Positions 1 through 8,658 of a DNA stretch of 64,000 nt are shown here, in pieces. Origin of the DNA: Mucilaginibacter_A sp050955045. Its GTDB lineage: Bacteria > Bacteroidota > Bacteroidia > Sphingobacteriales > Sphingobacteriaceae. The position numbers and the translations under genes are program-made. Below the pieces are notes generated by a model. The model did no database searches. It was given only the letters and a program-made list of their open reading frames with translations, and had not been told where the DNA came from. Location of the stretch: contig JBPBQV010000004.1 of the NCBI GenBank assembly GCA_050955045.1, forward strand, positions 29,398-93,397, read 5' to 3'. Within the stretch, counting starts at the first letter, position 1. Each line of letters begins with the position of its first letter.

Positions 1-287
1 CCAAATATTTGTTTTGTGATGAGCCAAACTCTGGCCTCGACCCAAAAACCTCTATCGTTATTGACGAATTAATTAAAGATATCACCGAAGAAAATAACAT
101 TACAACTGTTGTAGTTACGCATGATATGAACTCGGTAATGGGTATTGGCGATAACATTTTGTTTCTGCACGAAGGCCAAAAATGGTGGCAAGGCTCCAAC
201 AAAGAAATTGCCCATACGGATAACGCAGAACTGAACAGCTTTGTGTTTGCCAGCAAGTTTATGGAAGCAGCAAAAGATAAATTATAG
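1..287 (+). CDS. mlaF: MlaF-like ABC transporter ATPase, C-terminal part
   Basis: This is the 3' end of an ABC ATPase whose start lies outside the window; the reading frame is open from base 3. The visible part has the Walker B/CDEP motif, the D-loop SGLDP and the H-loop THD. The NSGLDP segment and the THDMNSVM segment resemble MlaF, the ATPase of the Mla/Mce phospholipid transport system that moves lipids between the outer and inner membranes. That assignment is family knowledge, and the permease and substrate-binding partners are not in the window. The next gene, a glycosyltransferase with very different base composition, begins 11 bases after the stop. Confidence 0.8.
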   Translation, partial: KYLFCDEPNSGLDPKTSIVIDELIKDITEENNITTVVVTHDMNSVMGIGDNILFLHEGQKWWQGSNKEIAHTDNAELNSFVFASKFMEAAKDKL

Positions 288-298
288 TAATAAGAGAT

Positions 299-1279
299 AT
301 GAATATAGCCTTTACTATAGCTACAGCAAATTATTTAGCCGAAGCAAAAACTGTTGGTGATTCTTATTTATTACATAATCCAAATGATACATTTATTATT
401 TATTTATTTGATAAAATAAATAATCGTTTTAGTACAGATTACTTTGATCCAATTAAAATTGTTGAAATAGATGTTAATCTCATTCAAGATTTTGAGACAA
501 GGGCTGCTAACTATAATATATTTGAATTAACAACGTCTATAAGGCCTTTTGTTGCATTACAAGTATTAGATAATTGTAGTAACATAAGTAAATTTTTTTA
601 TTTGGATTGTGACATCAAAGTATATAATTCGTTTAGTATTGCTGATGATTTACTTAATGAATATGATATATTGATAAGCCCTCATTTTATTTCTCCTATT
701 CCTGCAGATGGTTATCTTCTGGACGAAAAGTCTTTTTTTAATAGCGGTTTTTTTAACTCTGGTTTTTTTGCATTTAATAGAAGTCCTGAAGCTATTGCAT
801 TTTTAGAATGGTGGAATGAAAAATTAAAGACTCAGTGTATAATTGATTTTTGTCAGGGTTTGTTTGCAGATCAAATTTGGTTAAATCTGGTTCCTCATTA
901 TTTTAAAAAAGTAAAAATAATTAAAGATCTTGGCTATAATGTAGCATATTGGAATTTACATGAAAGATTTTTAACAAATCAAAACAATGAATACTGGATT
1001 AATGAAAAGTTTCCACTTGTCTTTTTTCATTATAGTGGGTTTAATGTAAATGAAATACAAGTATTATCTAAATTTCAGAATAGATATACATTTGAAAATA
1101 AAAGTGAAGTTTTGCCATTCTTTACAGATTATAGCAAATCTGTATTAGCTAATAACCATCAAAAATTTTCATTTCTAGAATGTTTTTACCTAAATAAAAC
1201 AAAAATTGAAGTACCACCAGTTAGATTATCTTTTATGACAAGATTAAAGTCTAAAGTCAAAAGCCATTTTTGTATTTAA
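299..1279 (+). CDS. Glycosyltransferase, GT8-like fold, probably acquired
   Basis: A 326-residue protein with no signal peptide. The N-terminus (MNIAFTIATANYLAEAKTV) is typical of nucleotide-sugar transferases, and a DxD metal/nucleotide motif sits in YLDCDIKVY (Asp103 and Asp105). It probably transfers a sugar to a surface glycan, but donor and acceptor cannot be told. The DNA is visibly richer in A and T than both neighbours, and a serial FFNSG repeat (residues 146-157) lies in the middle. It sits between an Mla ATPase and an rRNA-type methyltransferase with 11- and 18-base gaps, so it looks inserted into an older gene order. There is no neighbouring glycan cluster. Confidence 0.72.
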   Translation: MNIAFTIATANYLAEAKTVGDSYLLHNPNDTFIIYLFDKINNRFSTDYFDPIKIVEIDVNLIQDFETRAANYNIFELTTSIRPFVALQVLDNCSNISKFFYLDCDIKVYNSFSIADDLLNEYDILISPHFISPIPADGYLLDEKSFFNSGFFNSGFFAFNRSPEAIAFLEWWNEKLKTQCIIDFCQGLFADQIWLNLVPHYFKKVKIIKDLGYNVAYWNLHERFLTNQNNEYWINEKFPLVFFHYSGFNVNEIQVLSKFQNRYTFENKSEVLPFFTDYSKSVLANNHQKFSFLECFYLNKTKIEVPPVRLSFMTRLKSKVKSHFCI

Positions 1280-1297
1280 TCATAAGTAATTATAAAT

Positions 1298-2179
1298 ATG
1301 ATTCAACTTCTTGCACCGCAATTTTGGAAAGATTATGAGCTAATTGATTGTGGTGATTTTGAAAAACTGGAACGCTTTGGAAACCTAATTCTGATCAGGC
1401 CTGAACCACAGGCTGTTTGGAGCAAAGCTTTACCAGAAAATGAGTGGCAAAAACAGCATCATATCCGTTTTAAGGGCCGTTCGGCCACTTCTGGCGAATG
1501 GCTGAAAAAGAATCCGGCTACGCCAGACCGCTGGCATATTGAATACAAAAATCCAGAAGTAGTTATTAAATTACGCTTGGGTTTAACATCTTTCAAACAT
1601 CTTGGTGTTTTCCCGGAGCAAGCCGTAAACTGGGATTATATTTCTTCCAGCATCAAAAAAATCAAAAATCCTCAGCCTAAATTTTTAAATCTTTTTGCTT
1701 ATACCGGCGCGGCTTCGTTGGTGGCCAGAGCGGCCGGTGCAGAAGTTACGCATGTAGATTCTATTAAACAAGTGGTTACCTGGGCAAATGAAAACCAGCA
1801 ATTATCTGCTTTGGATAATATTCGCTGGGTGGTGGAAGATGCGTTAAAATTTGTAAAAAGAGAGCTTAAAAGAAGTAACACCTACAACGGAATTATTTTG
1901 GATCCGCCAGCTTTTGGCCACGGCCCGAATGGCGAAAAATGGAAACTGGAAGATAATATTCTGGAAATGATGCAGGACGTTGTGCAATTGCTGGACCCGC
2001 AGGAGCACTTTTTAATTCTGAATACTTACTCGCTTGGATTCTCTTCTGTAATTGTAGAAAACCTGATTTTGGGTGCTTATCCAAAAGCAAAAAATCTTGA
2101 AACCGGCGAACTGTTTTTGCAGGCCACTGCCGGAAGCAAACTGCCGCTGGGCGTTTTTGGAAAGTTTAACAATCTATAA
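1298..2179 (+). CDS. Class I SAM-dependent methyltransferase, RlmI/RlmK-like
   Basis: A 293-residue methyltransferase. The SAM-binding motif I is NLFAYTG at residues 131-137, followed by an acidic VDS strand end and the catalytic-loop motif DPPAFG at 202-207. This combination is seen in RlmI/RlmK-type 23S rRNA methyltransferases, but the N-terminal PUA domain of RlmI is absent and the typical second catalytic cysteine of m5C enzymes is not obvious. An rRNA or tRNA base methyltransferase is likely; the exact target is not supported. A copy of the interspersed motif TAAAAGAAGTA lies inside the coding sequence at 1867. Confidence 0.8.
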   Translation: MIQLLAPQFWKDYELIDCGDFEKLERFGNLILIRPEPQAVWSKALPENEWQKQHHIRFKGRSATSGEWLKKNPATPDRWHIEYKNPEVVIKLRLGLTSFKHLGVFPEQAVNWDYISSSIKKIKNPQPKFLNLFAYTGAASLVARAAGAEVTHVDSIKQVVTWANENQQLSALDNIRWVVEDALKFVKRELKRSNTYNGIILDPPAFGHGPNGEKWKLEDNILEMMQDVVQLLDPQEHFLILNTYSLGFSSVIVENLILGAYPKAKNLETGELFLQATAGSKLPLGVFGKFNNL

Positions 2180-2351
2180 TTCAGCTTAAGTACATAAACA
2201 AACAGCTTATATAAAAAGCCGTTATGTTTGCCCCAATATGATGCAAGATCATGAAACTGACTTGTTAAAAAATACGTAAGAGTATAAAATTTTAACAGGC
2301 TGTTAATAATTGATCTCTGAAATTTAAGTAGCTACTAACTAAATAAAACTG

Positions 2352-3392
2352 ATGAACATTAAACCTTTACTTTTAACCATTACGCTTGCTGCAACTTCAT
2401 TTACTTTGCTTACCAACTGCAGCGAAAGCAGTAAAGCGGGGAAAGTTACTTCTGGCACAACAGCTGAAAAAGCAAAAGATACAACTGTTGCAAAAAATAC
2501 GCTGCAACCTGTAAACCCTACAGAATACGATTCGCTGATGAAAAAAATGGCCAACGGCGATACAACCGGAAAATGGCCTGTTGCCAAAACGCCCTATCCG
2601 CTTGCCGGCGCAATTTTTCCATATAAACGAATTGTCGCTTTTTATGGCAACCTTTATTCTAAAAAAATGGGAATTTTGGGTGAATTACCGCCAAAAGAAA
2701 TGTTAAAAAAACTGGATGGTGAAGTAAAACAATGGGAGAAAGCTGATCCTTCCACGCCTGTTATTCCGGCTTTGCACTACATTGCCATAGTTGCGCAGGG
2801 CGATGGCGGAAAAGACGGAAAGTTTCGTTACCGAATGCCTTTTAAACAAATTGATTCTGTGTTAACCATGGCCAAAACACGTAATGCTTTGGTTTTTATT
2901 GATGTACAGGTTGCGCTAAGTACCATTCAAACAGAATTGCCTTTGTTCGAGAAATACCTGAAAATGCCAAATGTTCATTTTGCAATGGATCCGGAATTCT
3001 CAATGAAAACCGGTGCAAAACCAGGTAGTAAAATTGGGACTTATGATGCTGATGATGTTAACTTTACAAGTAATTATTTGGCAAAACTGGTTAAAGAAAA
3101 TAACTTGCCGCCAAAAATTTTGATCCTGCATCGTTTTACTAAAAAAATGGTGACTAATTATCAAAACATTAAACTACATCCGGAAGTACAGTTTGTAATG
3201 GATATGGACGGCTGGGGCGAACCGGAATTGAAAAGAGGTACTTATCGCTACCATATTTATGCAGAACCTGTACAGTTTACCGGTTTTAAATTGTTCTATA
3301 AAAACGATATTAAAAAAGCACCAAACCATATGATGACACCATCAGAAGTGCTTGCTTTAAAACCTAAACCGATTTATATTCAGTATCAATAA
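2352..3392 (+). CDS. Putative lipoprotein of unknown function
   Basis: A 346-residue protein with a lipoprotein signal peptide: lysine near the start, a hydrophobic stretch, and a lipobox ending in Cys23 (LLTNC), followed by a Ser/Thr/Lys-rich linker to about residue 55. The remaining ~290 residues look like an alternating alpha/beta domain, with strands such as RIVAFYG, ALVFIDVQ, VHFAMDPE and ILILHRF that could be the strands of a TIM barrel. I do not recognise the family and no catalytic residues can be assigned. It stands alone, with a 170-base gap before it and a hairpin terminator after it. Confidence 0.7.
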   Translation: MNIKPLLLTITLAATSFTLLTNCSESSKAGKVTSGTTAEKAKDTTVAKNTLQPVNPTEYDSLMKKMANGDTTGKWPVAKTPYPLAGAIFPYKRIVAFYGNLYSKKMGILGELPPKEMLKKLDGEVKQWEKADPSTPVIPALHYIAIVAQGDGGKDGKFRYRMPFKQIDSVLTMAKTRNALVFIDVQVALSTIQTELPLFEKYLKMPNVHFAMDPEFSMKTGAKPGSKIGTYDADDVNFTSNYLAKLVKENNLPPKILILHRFTKKMVTNYQNIKLHPEVQFVMDMDGWGEPELKRGTYRYHIYAEPVQFTGFKLFYKNDIKKAPNHMMTPSEVLALKPKPIYIQYQ

Positions 3393-3413
3393 AAGCTCAC
3401 TAAATTTTAGGTT

Positions 3414-3456
3414 ATAAAAGAAGCATCTGTGTAAAAACAGGTGCTTCTTTTTTGTT
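3414..3456 (+). terminator. Hairpin terminator built on the interspersed motif
   Basis: AAAAGAAGCA and TGCTTCTTTT form the outer stem, with CTGT/ACAG inside and a run of T after it. It lies 22 bases after the lipoprotein stop. Its arms are the TAAAAGAAGCAT motif found all over the window. Confidence 0.75.
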
Positions 3457-3468
3457 TTAAGCACACTA

Positions 3469-3549
3469 TCATTTTGAACGTAGAGAGAAATCTTCTCTAA
3501 ATAATGATTAAACTGTTATAATGAAAATTTCTCTACTGTTCAAAATGAC
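3469..3549. repeat. Imperfect palindromic repeat element
   Basis: TCATTTTGAAC plus GTAGAGAGAAAT on the left is mirrored by ATTTCTCTAC plus GTTCAAAATGA on the right, around about 35 bases. It looks like the 'TCATTTCGAC...GAGAAAT' intergenic palindromes common in Bacteroidota genomes; that comparison is from memory. No gene is visible between 3393 and 3691. Confidence 0.6.
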
Positions 3550-3624
3550 AAAAATCAAATTCCATACTTCTTTTACTAACCAAATTTCCTCAAACTTAAC
3601 TTAATCAACTTTCAGCTTTTTTAA

Positions 3625-3632
3625 TAGCTTTG
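3625..3632 (+). promoter_or_regulatory. Possible promoter -7 element for aspartokinase
   Basis: TAGCTTTG matches the Bacteroidota -7 consensus TAnnTTTG and lies 59 bases before the aspartokinase ATG. No clear TTTG -33 box is seen upstream. Confidence 0.35.
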
Positions 3633-3691
3633 AAATCTTTAAAAACAGCAATCCTAATTACTGTTTTTATGGCATAAAAATCTTGATCTAA

Positions 3692-5077
3692 ATGCTGACT
3701 GTAGAAAAAATCGGGGGCACTTCCATGACGGCCCTGCACGATGTGCTCAAAAATATCATCTTGTTTAACCGTACCGGCGATGAATTGTATAACCGCATTT
3801 TTGTGGTTTCTGCCTTTTCAGGCGTTACCAATTTGTTGCTGGAAAATAAGAAAACCGGCGCACCGGGTGTATATCATTTAATTGCCAATTATCAGGATTT
3901 TCATTTGGCTTTGGATGAGCTGATTGTTAAGTTACAGGCCATCAACAAAAATTATGTTGAACTTGGCCTTGATCTAAAAACTGCTGATCAATTTATCGAA
4001 AAACGGGTTCGTGATGCACAAAGTTACCTCGAAAACCTAGTCAATATCTTGTCTTCTGGCTATGTTAGTCAGGAAGGAATATTGCAGGCTGCACGCGAAA
4101 TTCTGGCTTCTATTGGCGAAACGCATTCGGCTTTTAATTTTACCAATATCCTTCAAAACAACAATATTAACGCTACCTGTATTGATTTGAGTGGCTTTGA
4201 TGATCCGCGTTCTTACACGATAGATCAGCGGATAAAAGAAGCATTTAAGGCTATTGATCTTACCAAAACTATCTGTATAGCAACTGGTTACACCAAAGGA
4301 ACGGAAGGAATTATGCGCGAATTTGACCGCGGTTACTCCGAAGTTACGTTTAGTAAAATTGCCGTTGCTGTAAAGCCGCAGGAAGCAATTATCCACAAAG
4401 AATATCATTTATGCACGGCCGACCCAATGCTGGTTGGTGTTGACAATTGTAAGCCCATTGGTTTTACCAATTATGATGTAGCCGACCAATTAGCAGATGT
4501 TGGCATGGAAGCTATCCATCCTAAAGCTTCTAAACCATTAGAAATAAATGGTATTAACCTGCGCATTAAAAACACTTTTGAACCGGAACATCCCGGAACA
4601 TTAATCACCCAAAGTTATGTTTCCGAAGAAAAAAGGGTTGAAGTAATTACCGGTACAGAAAAAGTGCTGATTATTGATATTTACGATCCGCTGATGGTTG
4701 GTAACGTTGGTTCAGATTTACAAATTATGCAGGTATTTTTTAACCATAGCGTAAGTTACAGCTTTAAGGCAACCAGCGCAAACAGTATTTCGGTGGTAAT
4801 TTGGGAAAAGGATTTTAAGCAATCCCTTATTAATGAACTGGAAGAAAAGTTTGAGAAAATTACGGTAGAAAAAGCCGCCATGGTTTGTATTATTGGTTCT
4901 AATATCGATCAGCCTGGATTGCTGGCCCGTTCTGCTGCCGGGTTAGCCAACGAAAATATCAATATTAAAAGCTGCGGATTTTCGCTGCGGAAAGTAAATA
5001 TCCAATTTTTAATTGCCCGCGAAGATTTTGGTAAAGCCATTATCGCTTTAAATAAGGCCATGTTTATTGTGGCATAA
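3692..5077 (+). CDS. lysC: Aspartate kinase, resembling the ectoine-type (Ask_Ect) subfamily
   Basis: A 461-residue aspartokinase phosphorylating L-aspartate, the first step to lysine, threonine and methionine. The kinase motif is VEKIGGTSM (residues 4-12). FDRGYSE (211-217), AIIHKEYHL (232-240), TNYDVADQL (259-267) and GMEAIHPKAS (271-280) follow, then a C-terminal ACT regulatory region. These blocks match my memory of Ask_Ect, the aspartokinase of ectoine gene clusters, more than LysC of E. coli. No ectABC genes are nearby. The gene is monocistronic. The stop codon TAA is itself the start of a TAAAAGAAGCAT motif, and a second copy lies in the coding sequence at 4233. Confidence 0.9.
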   Translation: MLTVEKIGGTSMTALHDVLKNIILFNRTGDELYNRIFVVSAFSGVTNLLLENKKTGAPGVYHLIANYQDFHLALDELIVKLQAINKNYVELGLDLKTADQFIEKRVRDAQSYLENLVNILSSGYVSQEGILQAAREILASIGETHSAFNFTNILQNNNINATCIDLSGFDDPRSYTIDQRIKEAFKAIDLTKTICIATGYTKGTEGIMREFDRGYSEVTFSKIAVAVKPQEAIIHKEYHLCTADPMLVGVDNCKPIGFTNYDVADQLADVGMEAIHPKASKPLEINGINLRIKNTFEPEHPGTLITQSYVSEEKRVEVITGTEKVLIIDIYDPLMVGNVGSDLQIMQVFFNHSVSYSFKATSANSISVVIWEKDFKQSLINELEEKFEKITVEKAAMVCIIGSNIDQPGLLARSAAGLANENINIKSCGFSLRKVNIQFLIAREDFGKAIIALNKAMFIVA

Positions 5078-5091
5078 AAGAAGCATTGAAG

Positions 5092-5127
5092 AAAGTCCGG
5101 CTTATTTTATTAACAGCCGGACCTTTT
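5092..5127. terminator. Bidirectional terminator between lysC and parC
   Basis: TCCGGC and GCCGGA form a stem flanked by AAAG and CTTTT, with a 14-base loop. It sits between two convergent genes, 15 bases after the aspartokinase stop and 3 bases from the parC stop, so it can serve both. Confidence 0.7.
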
Positions 5128-5130
5128 AAT

Positions 5131-7815
5131 TTAAAACAAAGGCAATTGCCCTTTATCCTTCAAATCCAAATCATCCGGATTGGTAATTTCTAACGCTATT
5201 TTCTTGATAGGTTTTGCTTCTTTCTGTAACAATTCTTTTTCTGCTTCCTCCTCTTTGTGTTCTTCGGAAATAATTTCTTTTAACGAAGTTTCTGCAACCG
5301 GATCCGGCACATCTTCCTCATCATCATGTTCGGCAATTAGTTCAACAGTTTTGATTTCATGTTGAGAAAGTCGGTTTCCCTGCGCTTTAATGCCTTTTAC
5401 ATCAATTAAATCGGCTAGATTCAACTCCGTAGTTTCCGGCAAATGGTTTTTTCCTTTGGATAATTCTACTTTAATTACCGGTTGAGAAGCACCAGAAATC
5501 AGGATCATTTTAGAACCACTTTCTTCGCTTATCAAACTAATGGGTTTATCTAAAGCCAAACTTTCGAACGTAAAACGCTTTACAAAATAGTTTTTCAGTT
5601 TGCCTTCGTAATGCACAACTGTATAAACCTGATCCGGATTAAACTTTTCAATCAGAACCATTTTATCTTCAAAATGATTGGTCAAATCGAAACTGGTGAT
5701 TTCGCAAATACCGTTGCTTAGCACTTTCAAAATTTTATCTTCTCCGTCAAATTCTCCCAGAAAAGTTCCGCGGCTATCCACATTTAAACGTTTCAAAACC
5801 TCATCGTACCAAATTTTCCTTCCGGATAATGTAGAAATTCCTTTTGTTTTTAAAGTGATTTTTTTAACCGGATATTTAGTAACCACATTGCCTTGCGAAC
5901 TGCGGCCCTTGATAGCAACTTCTGCAAAGTCCAAATCGAAAGCCAGCTTCTTTAATTTAGTATGCGGCTTCAGCTGCACGTTTACCACTTCTGCTTCACC
6001 ATTTGGATTATGGGTGAAGTAAAGTGTTTTGGTGCCTTTTGTACCTTTGGTCATGTCGTATTCTTTGTCGCGCGTAATACCTTGCACAAAAAAACGCTTG
6101 ATAAAAGCAGTACCCGTTTCACCGTCTTTATAGATATAATTGTAAACCGTGCGTTCATCATTCTTTTTGAAGATGGCTGCGTGCATGATGTCTTTTCCTA
6201 CAAAAACTTTTTCCTGCACTTTGGTTACTAGAAATTTACCATCTTCCCGGAAAACGATAATCTCATCTAAATCAGAGCAATCGCCCACAAATTCGTCTTT
6301 TTTCAAAGCCGTTCCCACAAAACCATCAATACGATTGATGTAGATTTTAACATTTGCCAGCGCAACCTGCGCGGCTTCTACCCGATCAAAAACGCGCAGT
6401 TCGGTTTTACGTTCGCGGCCTTTTCCAAACTTTTCTTTTAGTTTGATAAACCAATCGATCGCATATTCCGTCAACTGTTTCAGGTGTTTGTTTACTTCCT
6501 TGATCTCATTTTCCAACGATTTCATCTGCTCATCCGCCTTCTTTACATCAAAGCGCGTGATGCTGCTCATTGGTTTATCAATCAGCTTTTTAAAATCTTC
6601 CGCCAAAATCGACCGATAAAATTGTGGTATAAACGGAGCAAAAAGTTTATTTAATACTTTTACCACGGCTTCAAAGTTTCCGGAGGTTTCATAATCCGGA
6701 TTTTTGTACATACCATTTTGAATGAAAATCTTCAGCAATGAACTAAAAAATATTTTTTCTTTCAGTTCTGCCAGTCTGATTTCCAATTCCTGCTTTAATA
6801 ATTCCCTGGTAAAAACAGTACTCTCCGTCAGGATATCATTCACACTCATAAAGTGCGGCTTGTTCTCCTTTATGATACAGGTATTTGGAGAGATGGAAAC
6901 CTCACAATCCGTAAAAGCGTACAGCGCGTCAATCGTAACGTCAGGCGAAATTCCGGGTGCGAGATGAATGATGATTTCTACATCTTTAGCCGTATTATCT
7001 TCAATTTTTTTGATACGAATTTTGCCTTTATCATTGGCCGCAATCACGCTATCTATCAAACTTCCGGTTGTGGTAGAAAACGGAACTTCTGTAATGGCAA
7101 GCGTTTTTTTATCGCGTTCTTCTATTTTGGCACGGATACGAATTTTTCCGCCGCGCTGGCCTTCATTATAAGCTGAACAATCTGCCAGTCCGCCCGTTGG
7201 AAAATCTGGCAGTAAATCCGGACGGTTGCCTTTTAATATTGCTATCGAAGCATCAATCAGTTCGATAAAATTGTGTGGCATTACTTTGGTAGCCAAACCA
7301 ACCGCAATTCCTTCTGCGCCTTGCGCCAGTAACAACGGGAATTTTACCGGAAGCGTTACCGGCTCTTTGTTTCGGCCATCGTAACTGGATTGCCATTCCG
7401 TTGTATCAGGATTGAAAACAACATCCAACGCAAATTTGGATAAACGCGCTTCAATATAACGAGGCGCGGCAGCAGAATCGCCGGTAACCGGATCGCCCCA
7501 GTTTCCCTGACATTCAATCAGCAAGTTTTTCTGGCCGATTTGCACCATTGCATCACCAATAGAAGCATCTCCATGCGGATGGTATTTCATGGTGTTACCA
7601 ATCACGTTGGCAGCTTTGTTAAAACGGCCGTCGTCCATTTCTTTTAAGGAATGCAGAATACGGCGTTGCACAGGTTTTAATCCGTCGTGAATATGTGGTA
7701 CGGCCCGATCCAGAATTACATAAGAGGCGTAATCCAGAAACCAGTTTTCATACAATCCTGATAAGGAAGTTATATTGGAGAGTTGTTCGTTTTGCTGACT
7801 TAAATCGTCATTCAT
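5131..7815 (-). CDS. parC: DNA topoisomerase IV subunit A
   Basis: An 894-residue type IIA topoisomerase A subunit, which cuts and rejoins DNA to separate daughter chromosomes. The N-terminal breakage-reunion domain has DGLKPVQRRI (44-53), HPHGD (79-83) and the catalytic tyrosine in AAPRY (Tyr120). A long coiled-coil region follows and then a degenerate beta-pinwheel C-terminal domain. The last ~90 residues are acidic and Glu/Lys-rich (EEAEKELLQKEAKP). The lack of a clear GyrA box and the presence of a ParE-type B subunit in the same orientation support ParC rather than GyrA. Its partner lies 3.7 kb upstream instead of next to it. Confidence 0.93.
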   Translation of the reverse strand: MNDDLSQQNEQLSNITSLSGLYENWFLDYASYVILDRAVPHIHDGLKPVQRRILHSLKEMDDGRFNKAANVIGNTMKYHPHGDASIGDAMVQIGQKNLLIECQGNWGDPVTGDSAAAPRYIEARLSKFALDVVFNPDTTEWQSSYDGRNKEPVTLPVKFPLLLAQGAEGIAVGLATKVMPHNFIELIDASIAILKGNRPDLLPDFPTGGLADCSAYNEGQRGGKIRIRAKIEERDKKTLAITEVPFSTTTGSLIDSVIAANDKGKIRIKKIEDNTAKDVEIIIHLAPGISPDVTIDALYAFTDCEVSISPNTCIIKENKPHFMSVNDILTESTVFTRELLKQELEIRLAELKEKIFFSSLLKIFIQNGMYKNPDYETSGNFEAVVKVLNKLFAPFIPQFYRSILAEDFKKLIDKPMSSITRFDVKKADEQMKSLENEIKEVNKHLKQLTEYAIDWFIKLKEKFGKGRERKTELRVFDRVEAAQVALANVKIYINRIDGFVGTALKKDEFVGDCSDLDEIIVFREDGKFLVTKVQEKVFVGKDIMHAAIFKKNDERTVYNYIYKDGETGTAFIKRFFVQGITRDKEYDMTKGTKGTKTLYFTHNPNGEAEVVNVQLKPHTKLKKLAFDLDFAEVAIKGRSSQGNVVTKYPVKKITLKTKGISTLSGRKIWYDEVLKRLNVDSRGTFLGEFDGEDKILKVLSNGICEITSFDLTNHFEDKMVLIEKFNPDQVYTVVHYEGKLKNYFVKRFTFESLALDKPISLISEESGSKMILISGASQPVIKVELSKGKNHLPETTELNLADLIDVKGIKAQGNRLSQHEIKTVELIAEHDDEEDVPDPVAETSLKEIISEEHKEEEAEKELLQKEAKPIKKIALEITNPDDLDLKDKGQLPLF

Positions 7816-7954
7816 TCAGTAATAGCTATAGGATACAAATATAAGATATAGTAATAAATTTAGCTTGATGCTACAGCATAAAATGCTATTAAAATTAGAT
7901 TTTACCCAGCTAAAAACAGCATCATGATTTAATGAAAATTAAATTCAATCTTTT

Positions 7955-8083
7955 TGTAACTAAATACAAGTTTGCAACATCTATAGATCAACATTACAAC
8001 AAAAACATAAAATTAAAACAAGCTAAAAACTTCAAAAAAAATTTACAATTTTCTGTAACGAATCAATACTTGGTAACGTCTAT
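7955..8083 (+). promoter_or_regulatory. Two tandem ECF-sigma-type promoters in an imperfect direct repeat
   Basis: TGTAAC at 7955-7960 is followed 17 bases later by CATCTAT (7978-7984). The same layout recurs 99 bases on: TGTAAC at 8054-8059, 17 bases, CGTCTAT (8077-8083). TGTAAC/CGTCTA with a 16-17 base spacer is the usual look of ECF sigma -35 and -10 boxes. The similarity continues for about 25 bases past each -10 box (ATCAACATTACAAC against ATCAAAACAACCAC). The second unit ends 38 bases before the ATG of the next gene. The rest of the 306-base gap is AT-rich, with one TAAAAACAGCAT motif at 7911. Confidence 0.6.
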
Positions 8084-8121
8084 ATATCAAAACAACCACA
8101 AAAACTTAAATTCAACATATT

Positions 8122-8550
8122 ATGAAAACTTTAAAAACTATCTTCATCGCATTACTGGTTACTTTAACTTTTACTGCTGCAAAAGCCGATCGCCCAAACA
8201 TCAAAGAAAGGTTAACTTTGCGTTATGCAATTACAACTTATGTAAATGCTTTTACACATGGAAAAGTTGGAAGTCTGGCAGAAATCATTGATGACAGTGC
8301 TAAATTCTCTCACAATCGTGGAGAAAAAATTATCAGCTTCAGCAAAAATCAAATTTTGGAAAATCTTAACAGTCAGACAAATACAGAGCAAAATTGCACA
8401 ACTATAACTAAAATTGTAGAAAACAATTCAAACTTGGTTGTATATAAAGTACAAATGAAATATCAGAACTTTTCCCGTATCAATTATGTAACCATGACAG
8501 ATACCGGCAATGGCTGGAAAATTACTAATGTTTCAAGTGTGTTCAGTTAA
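8122..8550 (+). CDS. Secreted NTF2-like / lumazine-binding-like small protein
   Basis: A 142-residue protein with a clear signal peptide (MKTLKTIFIALLVTLTFTAA, cut near residue 22). The mature part resembles the putative lumazine-binding/NTF2-like family: helical start (LTLRYAITTYVNAFTHGKVGSLAEII), a small FSHNRGEKI turn, then beta strands ending in WKITNVSSVFS. Many such proteins form small cone-shaped periplasmic domains with no known substrate. The start at 8122 is chosen because it opens the signal peptide. It is preceded by two ECF-like promoters and followed by a perfect 44-base palindrome, so it is probably a single-gene stress-type unit. Confidence 0.72.
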   Translation: MKTLKTIFIALLVTLTFTAAKADRPNIKERLTLRYAITTYVNAFTHGKVGSLAEIIDDSAKFSHNRGEKIISFSKNQILENLNSQTNTEQNCTTITKIVENNSNLVVYKVQMKYQNFSRINYVTMTDTGNGWKITNVSSVFS

Positions 8551-8565
8551 AACAGATTTAACCTG

Positions 8566-8609
8566 ATAAAAGAAGCAATCCAAGTTTAAACTTGGATTGC
8601 TTCTTTTAT
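8566..8609. terminator. Perfect 44-base palindrome, terminator
   Basis: The 22-base arm starting ATAAAAGAAGCAATCC is mirrored exactly with no loop beyond the central AAGTTTAAACTT. Both outer ends are copies of the interspersed motif. It separates convergent genes and is followed by T-rich DNA on both sides. Confidence 0.8.
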
Positions 8610-8658
8610 TTTATAATTTACGATTAATATTAATTCATATAAAAACTAATTTACAAGT

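Noticed and set aside
3425..3456. A motif hairpin considered as a phage attachment site
   Set aside because: No integrase or matching second copy with phage genes is present.
7932..8291. A 119-codon plus-strand frame before the NTF2-like gene
   Set aside because: It runs through the tandem ECF promoter repeat and overlaps the real gene in another frame; composition is not protein-like.
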